Positions 60,536-64,000 of a DNA stretch of 64,000 bases are shown piece by piece. The position numbers and the translations under genes are program-made. Source of the DNA: Desulfitibacter alkalitolerans DSM 16504. Lineage in GTDB: Bacteria; Bacillota; DSM-16504; Desulfitibacterales; Desulfitibacteraceae. Each line of letters starts with the position of its first letter. The first letter of the stretch is position 1. The notes under the pieces are model-generated. The model ran no database searches, was not told the DNA's origin, and saw only the letters and a list, made by a program, of their open reading frames with translations. Location: positions 928,735 to 992,734 of the forward strand of contig NZ_KK211100.1 of assembly GCF_000620305.1 (NCBI RefSeq), in the 5' to 3' direction.

Positions 60536-61023
60536 ATAGAAGATTGTCCTATAGCCTTTTTAATCTCTGAAAAGAAAATTCCACCTTATATGCCAAATCT
60601 TCAATTAAAGTACAATAGATTAATTAATGAATTTTATTTTATAATACCAATTAAATATTAAAGATAGATAAATTAAGGATTAATCTTTTGTTAAAATGGA
60701 GTCGCAAAACTATTCCATATCCGTTGGTTTTACTAATCTTGTATTAAATCATTATACTTATTTACTCTTAGCTCAATTCTTCTAGAAACATCATCTGACT
60801 GGCGGCAAAAACATCGCATTTTCTTTGGCCCATGTTACGGCATGGGCAATGTCGACCGTATTCCCGTTAACCAAATAGGTGCTGCCGCCGAATGAAACGC
60901 CTTCCAGACAACTCTTTTTTTACATCTACGCTAAATTGAGTATAGATATAAATAAAATACTGCAGGTGGTCACACGTAAAGGGGATGAAAAAAGCAAAGT
61001 ATATGTTTTCCCATTATAATAAC
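60536..61023. other. 488-base gap with possible coding remnant
   Basis: No gene is supported here. On the minus strand about 60786-60905 reads EGVSFGGSTYLVNGNTVDIA then HAVTWAKENAMF, which looks like part of a protein, but it has no start or ribosome site and I cannot assign a family. The rest is AT-rich and featureless. Confidence 0.4.
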
Positions 61024-61857
61024 TTAGATAAATAACTGTGTTAGTTTCACTAACAGAATTCCAAATAATATAGCTATCGAAGAACTCGTAAAAGTTCCTA
61101 GTAAGTAATATTCTGCAAATTCTCTATTATCAAGTTCCTTAAACCTTGCAATTGATTTGGCAGTTAAAACAAATGCTATTGAAGAAAGAGAACCATAAAG
61201 AAATAAAGTTAAAATTATAAACCTTTCTAATATACCTATATATTTTCCAGTTTTTATTTGTTCGTTATTTTTTTCTAGTTTAACATTAAAGCATTCTAAA
61301 ACTTTTCTGGTTAAAATAGCACCTCCAAAAGTAACAACAATATATATTAACAATGTTAGCAAAATTACAGTAATGCTCAACATATCCTTTATCTGTAGTA
61401 TTAAAGGTTCGAGCATCTCAGTTGCTGGCAATATTGATTTGTAAATCTGTAATACATTTACAGTAATTAATGGATTAAATATGACCCAAATATAAAGTAT
61501 TGTTATTAGATGAACTGCCTGGTCTATTATTAACCCAAATAATGATAAATAATTATTTGCATAAGGATATTCCTGAGATAACTTATTTTTAAAGACCCCT
61601 TTTATACAATTAGATATCGGTGCTTTTATAAAATCTATTATTAAATGTAGAAAAGCTATTAGGATTGAGTAAAGCAAAAAGGTTATTAATCCAAAGAAAT
61701 GTGTAAGCAAATAGGTGCATAGAAAAACAGTACCAATATGAATATAATAACCCCTTTTTAGTTGGTTTCTTTTATTTTCAGCAATAATATCAGACTGTAA
61801 AACAAAATCACTTAATACATGAGCAATTAATGTCAATAAAAGTAAATCCAATTCCAA
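61024..61857 (-). CDS. DUF3307 membrane protein
   Basis: This 277-residue protein has six to seven membrane segments. The N-terminal part (LTLIAHVLSDFVLQSDIIAE, FLHLIIDFIKAPI) carries the H-x2-S-D-F and H-x2-D patterns of DUF3307. It follows the SatD gene by 34 bases, and the two families are often adjacent, so they probably work together. The function is unknown. Confidence 0.8.
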   Translation of the reverse strand: MELDLLLLTLIAHVLSDFVLQSDIIAENKRNQLKRGYYIHIGTVFLCTYLLTHFFGLITFLLYSILIAFLHLIIDFIKAPISNCIKGVFKNKLSQEYPYANNYLSLFGLIIDQAVHLITILYIWVIFNPLITVNVLQIYKSILPATEMLEPLILQIKDMLSITVILLTLLIYIVVTFGGAILTRKVLECFNVKLEKNNEQIKTGKYIGILERFIILTLFLYGSLSSIAFVLTAKSIARFKELDNREFAEYYLLGTFTSSSIAILFGILLVKLTQLFI

Positions 61858-61891
61858 TCTCCCCTTTCACCCTTTATTAGGTGAAACTACC

Positions 61892-62536
61892 TTATTCACC
61901 ATCAATAAGGTGAAAAGAACTAAAAACTTTATCAAATTCAGCCAAAGTTTCTTCAGCTAAATAAAACTGCTTCCAGTTTGCTGCTTTACACCGTTTTTCG
62001 ACATTTTGATAAGATATATTTAGAATTTTAGCTGCTTCACTATAAGTACCAAGTTCTTCATACTTATGAATCGCCTCCCATTGTTCTTTGGTCCACCTGT
62101 CTTGGATAGTATCCATGAGCATGAGTATCGTGTTAATATATTTGTTTACATAGGAATTTGAGCAATTAAATAAAGTCATAGTAGTTTTTATTTCCTTTAA
62201 ATTTTCTACTGCGTTTCTCGCTGAATAAAAAGCTGTACCTTCCATTGACCATGGGTCTTTTAAGGGTTTATTAATTACATATTCTTCAAGATAACCAATA
62301 CCAATGCCGATTCTTAATTTTAGTGGGTATGCCAAATACCTAAGATTTCTAATCGTATTTGGATGCTGTAACCAACCTTTTATTATTGCTTGAATTTCAT
62401 CTCCACGTGACATGGAAAAAGAACTAATTATAAAATCTCTTGTATAATTTTTAAGTTTTTCTTTTAACTTTTCCTTTTGCTGTAGGTTTCTTCTAGAATC
62501 TACTATATCAGCTGTAAGTACAGTAATTTTCTCCAC
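61892..62536 (-). CDS. SatD-family protein
   Basis: This 214-residue protein begins at a GTG eight bases after AAGGAGG; the longer frame upstream has no ribosome site. VLTADIVDSRR, SFSMSRGDEIQAIIKGW and LRIGIGIGYLEEYVI are the SatD signature, with a C-terminal HTH-like part (TYSEAAKILNISYQNVEKRC). SatD was first seen in a transport/stress gene set of Gram-positive bacteria. The fold resembles nucleotide-cyclase-type domains, but no activity is known. It is coupled with the DUF3307 gene. Confidence 0.82.
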   Translation of the reverse strand: MEKITVLTADIVDSRRNLQQKEKLKEKLKNYTRDFIISSFSMSRGDEIQAIIKGWLQHPNTIRNLRYLAYPLKLRIGIGIGYLEEYVINKPLKDPWSMEGTAFYSARNAVENLKEIKTTMTLFNCSNSYVNKYINTILMLMDTIQDRWTKEQWEAIHKYEELGTYSEAAKILNISYQNVEKRCKAANWKQFYLAEETLAEFDKVFSSFHLIDGE

Positions 62537-62695
62537 TTTCTTCCTCCTTCTTCTATTTCGATTATTTAAATTTACTATATCATACATTACCATTATAAGT
62601 AAAATGGCTATTAATAATACTTCATTGGATTAACATGTTTAGCTTTCAAATAATACGACCACCGCACTGCAGTAAGCTCAATAACCTATCGATCA

Positions 62696-62825
62696 AAAAA
62701 GGGGAATTGTTTTCCTGTGCTTGGACCTAACGATGCTGGAAAAACAACCGTCATTAAAATACTGTCCTGCCTTATAGAACCAACCCTGGGCCTGGATCCC
62801 CAGGCAAGAAAAGCACTGTGGCCTA
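62696..62825 (+). pseudogene. ABC transporter ATPase fragments
   Basis: The plus strand reads VLGPNDAGKTTVIKILSCLI, a Walker A motif, then directly LGLDPQARKALW, the region after Walker B. About 120 residues between them have been deleted. The preceding K-G-E-L-F is in another frame. This is an inactive relic ending 58 bases from the tmRNA 3' end. Confidence 0.75.
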
Positions 62826-62882
62826 AAACGCCAAAAAGCCCTTATGCAAAGGACTTTTCATTGTATCAAAGTTAAGTTTTTT

Positions 62883-63237
62883 TGGTGGAGGCGAGGAGAG
62901 TCGAACTCCTGTCCGAAAGAGTACCCACAAGAGCTTCTACGAGTGTAGACTGTAGTTTGGTGTTTCGCCTCTTGCTGCGCCTACAGTCAGGCTAAGCAGT
63001 CAGCTATCCCAATTAAATTCCCCGCTAGATTATCAGGAGGTGGTCTGCAGGTAGCCTGTTAATTTGACACCCAGACATTTCCCCACAGGCTTAGGAAAGC
63101 TGGATGAGCTGCTATTAAGCAGCTAAAGCGTAATTTTCTTTGCCAGTTAATTGGCTTTCCACTGTTTAACGAGATCAAGTGGGATCTCGACTCGCTACTC
63201 CTGCTCATACATCCCCCGTCGAAACCAGTACGCCCCC
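62883..63237 (-). ncRNA. ssrA: tmRNA
   Basis: Read on the minus strand, the RNA starts GGGGGCGTACTGGTTTCGAC and ends with the tRNA-Ala-like arm CGACTCTCCTCGCCTCCACC followed by an encoded A, so CCA is encoded. The tag frame lies at 63115-63144: resume codon GGC then KENYALAA and TAA, giving A-GKENYALAA on tagged proteins. Length is about 355 nt, normal. smpB lies 178 bases upstream on the same strand. Confidence 0.97.
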
Positions 63238-63415
63238 ATGAAAATAATATTTAGTTTTATATATACTATATTATATCACAAAATGTGCAAATTATAAAGA
63301 TGCCAGGACATAAATTGCTAGGAATATATAGGAATATAGTTGAACAAGCTTGCAGCAAGCTTTCCATCACAACAAGGATTAAGATCCATAGTTAGAAATT
63401 ATACCCAATGCCATT

Positions 63416-63880
63416 CTAGTACTTTTGCTTGTCACTTAGTGCCCTTTTTATCTGACGTTCTGCATCCTTTTTAGCCAGATCTTCCCTTTTATCATATAAT
63501 TTTTTGCCCTTGGCTAAACCAATCTCTACTTTAACTCTATTTTTCTCATTAAAGTATAATTTAAGTGGAACAAGGGTCAAACCCTTTTCCCTTGTCTTGC
63601 CCCATAAACGCATAATCTCTCTTTTATGCATTAGCAGCTTTCTATCCCGCAAAGGGTCATGGTTAAAATGGCTTGCCTTTTCATAGGGGCTGATATGCAT
63701 ATTAGATAGCACCAGCTGCCCATTTTGAATATGAGCATAGCTATCTTTTAAGTTAACCCTGCCAAGGCGCATGGATTTTACTTCAGTTCCCTGCAGGGCA
63801 ATACCTGCCTCATAGGTTTCTTCAATAAAGTAATCATGACGAGCTTTTCTGTTATCGGTAATTACCTTTCTAATACCCAT
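63416..63880 (-). CDS. smpB: SsrA-binding protein
   Basis: This 154-residue protein is full length for SmpB, which carries tmRNA to stalled ribosomes. Motifs are [49 protein letters not shown]-like [19 protein letters not shown], and the basic tail [20 protein letters not shown]. The tmRNA gene follows directly, the usual order in Clostridia. Confidence 0.97.
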   Translation of the reverse strand: MGIRKVITDNRKARHDYFIEETYEAGIALQGTEVKSMRLGRVNLKDSYAHIQNGQLVLSNMHISPYEKASHFNHDPLRDRKLLMHKREIMRLWGKTREKGLTLVPLKLYFNEKNRVKVEIGLAKGKKLYDKREDLAKKDAERQIKRALSDKQKY

Positions 63881-64000
63881 CTCTTAACACCCCATTGTGA
63901 GTACAAACACTACTATAATTATCTTATCAAAAGTTAACCCCGTCAATGGAATTTTCCATACAGGGTCAGATGTAGGTAACATGTATTATATAATCATTTG

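Noticed and set aside
1-64000. CRISPR arrays, tRNA or rRNA genes
   Set aside because: No regularly spaced repeats, no cas genes and no rRNA segments were seen; the only tRNA-like sequence is the end of the tmRNA.

Overview
The window looks like chromosome from an anaerobic, low-GC, Gram-positive bacterium of the class Clostridia (Bacillota). The signs are strong AGGAGG-type ribosome sites with many TTG/GTG starts, a three-subunit [FeFe] hydrogenase, a RACE-type corrinoid activator, Nif11-leader peptides with NHLM export genes, and lipoprotein-anchored binding proteins. The genus cannot be fixed from sequence alone.

Layout: 1-3.2 kb (-) is a surface cluster (propeller protein, multi-TM protein, RHS protein cut by the window edge). 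3.4-6.8 kb (+) is a ferric-iron-type ABC importer. 6.8-10.8 kb (+) holds zinc-ribbon proteins, LemA and a DUF2207 protein. 10.8-12.0 kb has a decayed toxin-antitoxin pair, a flavin-binding protein and ferritin. 12.2-18.9 kb has hydABC, a CBS protein and a RACE-like ATPase. 18.9-24.2 kb has carB, an unidentified structured RNA, hpt and a kinase/nuclease-like fusion. 24.5-31.5 kb (-) is an operon around a 1258-residue secreted protein whose C-terminus resembles the CyaA/edema-factor/ExoY nucleotidyl cyclase domain.

32.2-42.4 kb is the most coherent system: a RiPP (ribosomally made, modified peptide) locus. It has two NHLM ABC exporters (one with a C39 peptidase), an HlyD-type adaptor, a type-1 binding lipoprotein, a radical SAM/SPASM maturase, two Nif11-leader precursors with 13-residue cores sharing CLTD-x-CS, an ECF sigma factor and an overlapping small regulator-like gene. 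Four promoters in the locus share TGTAAT-N16-CGTATTA with identical spacing, so the sigma factor probably controls export, maturation and both precursors as one regulon.

42.6-50 kb (-) has a sensor kinase/response regulator pair, a PucR regulator, an M20 amidohydrolase and two membrane transport proteins. 50-64 kb is rich in decay: HNH, permease, hydrolase, Fe-S and ABC fragments, and an IS200/IS605 element whose removal restores a 179-residue reading frame. It also holds a TetR gene, an FtsX-type ABC transporter, and SatD/DUF3307, and ends with the ssrA-smpB trans-translation pair. Repeated short motifs (GGGTCAGGCTTGAC-type and GGGGACGG-type) are scattered between genes.
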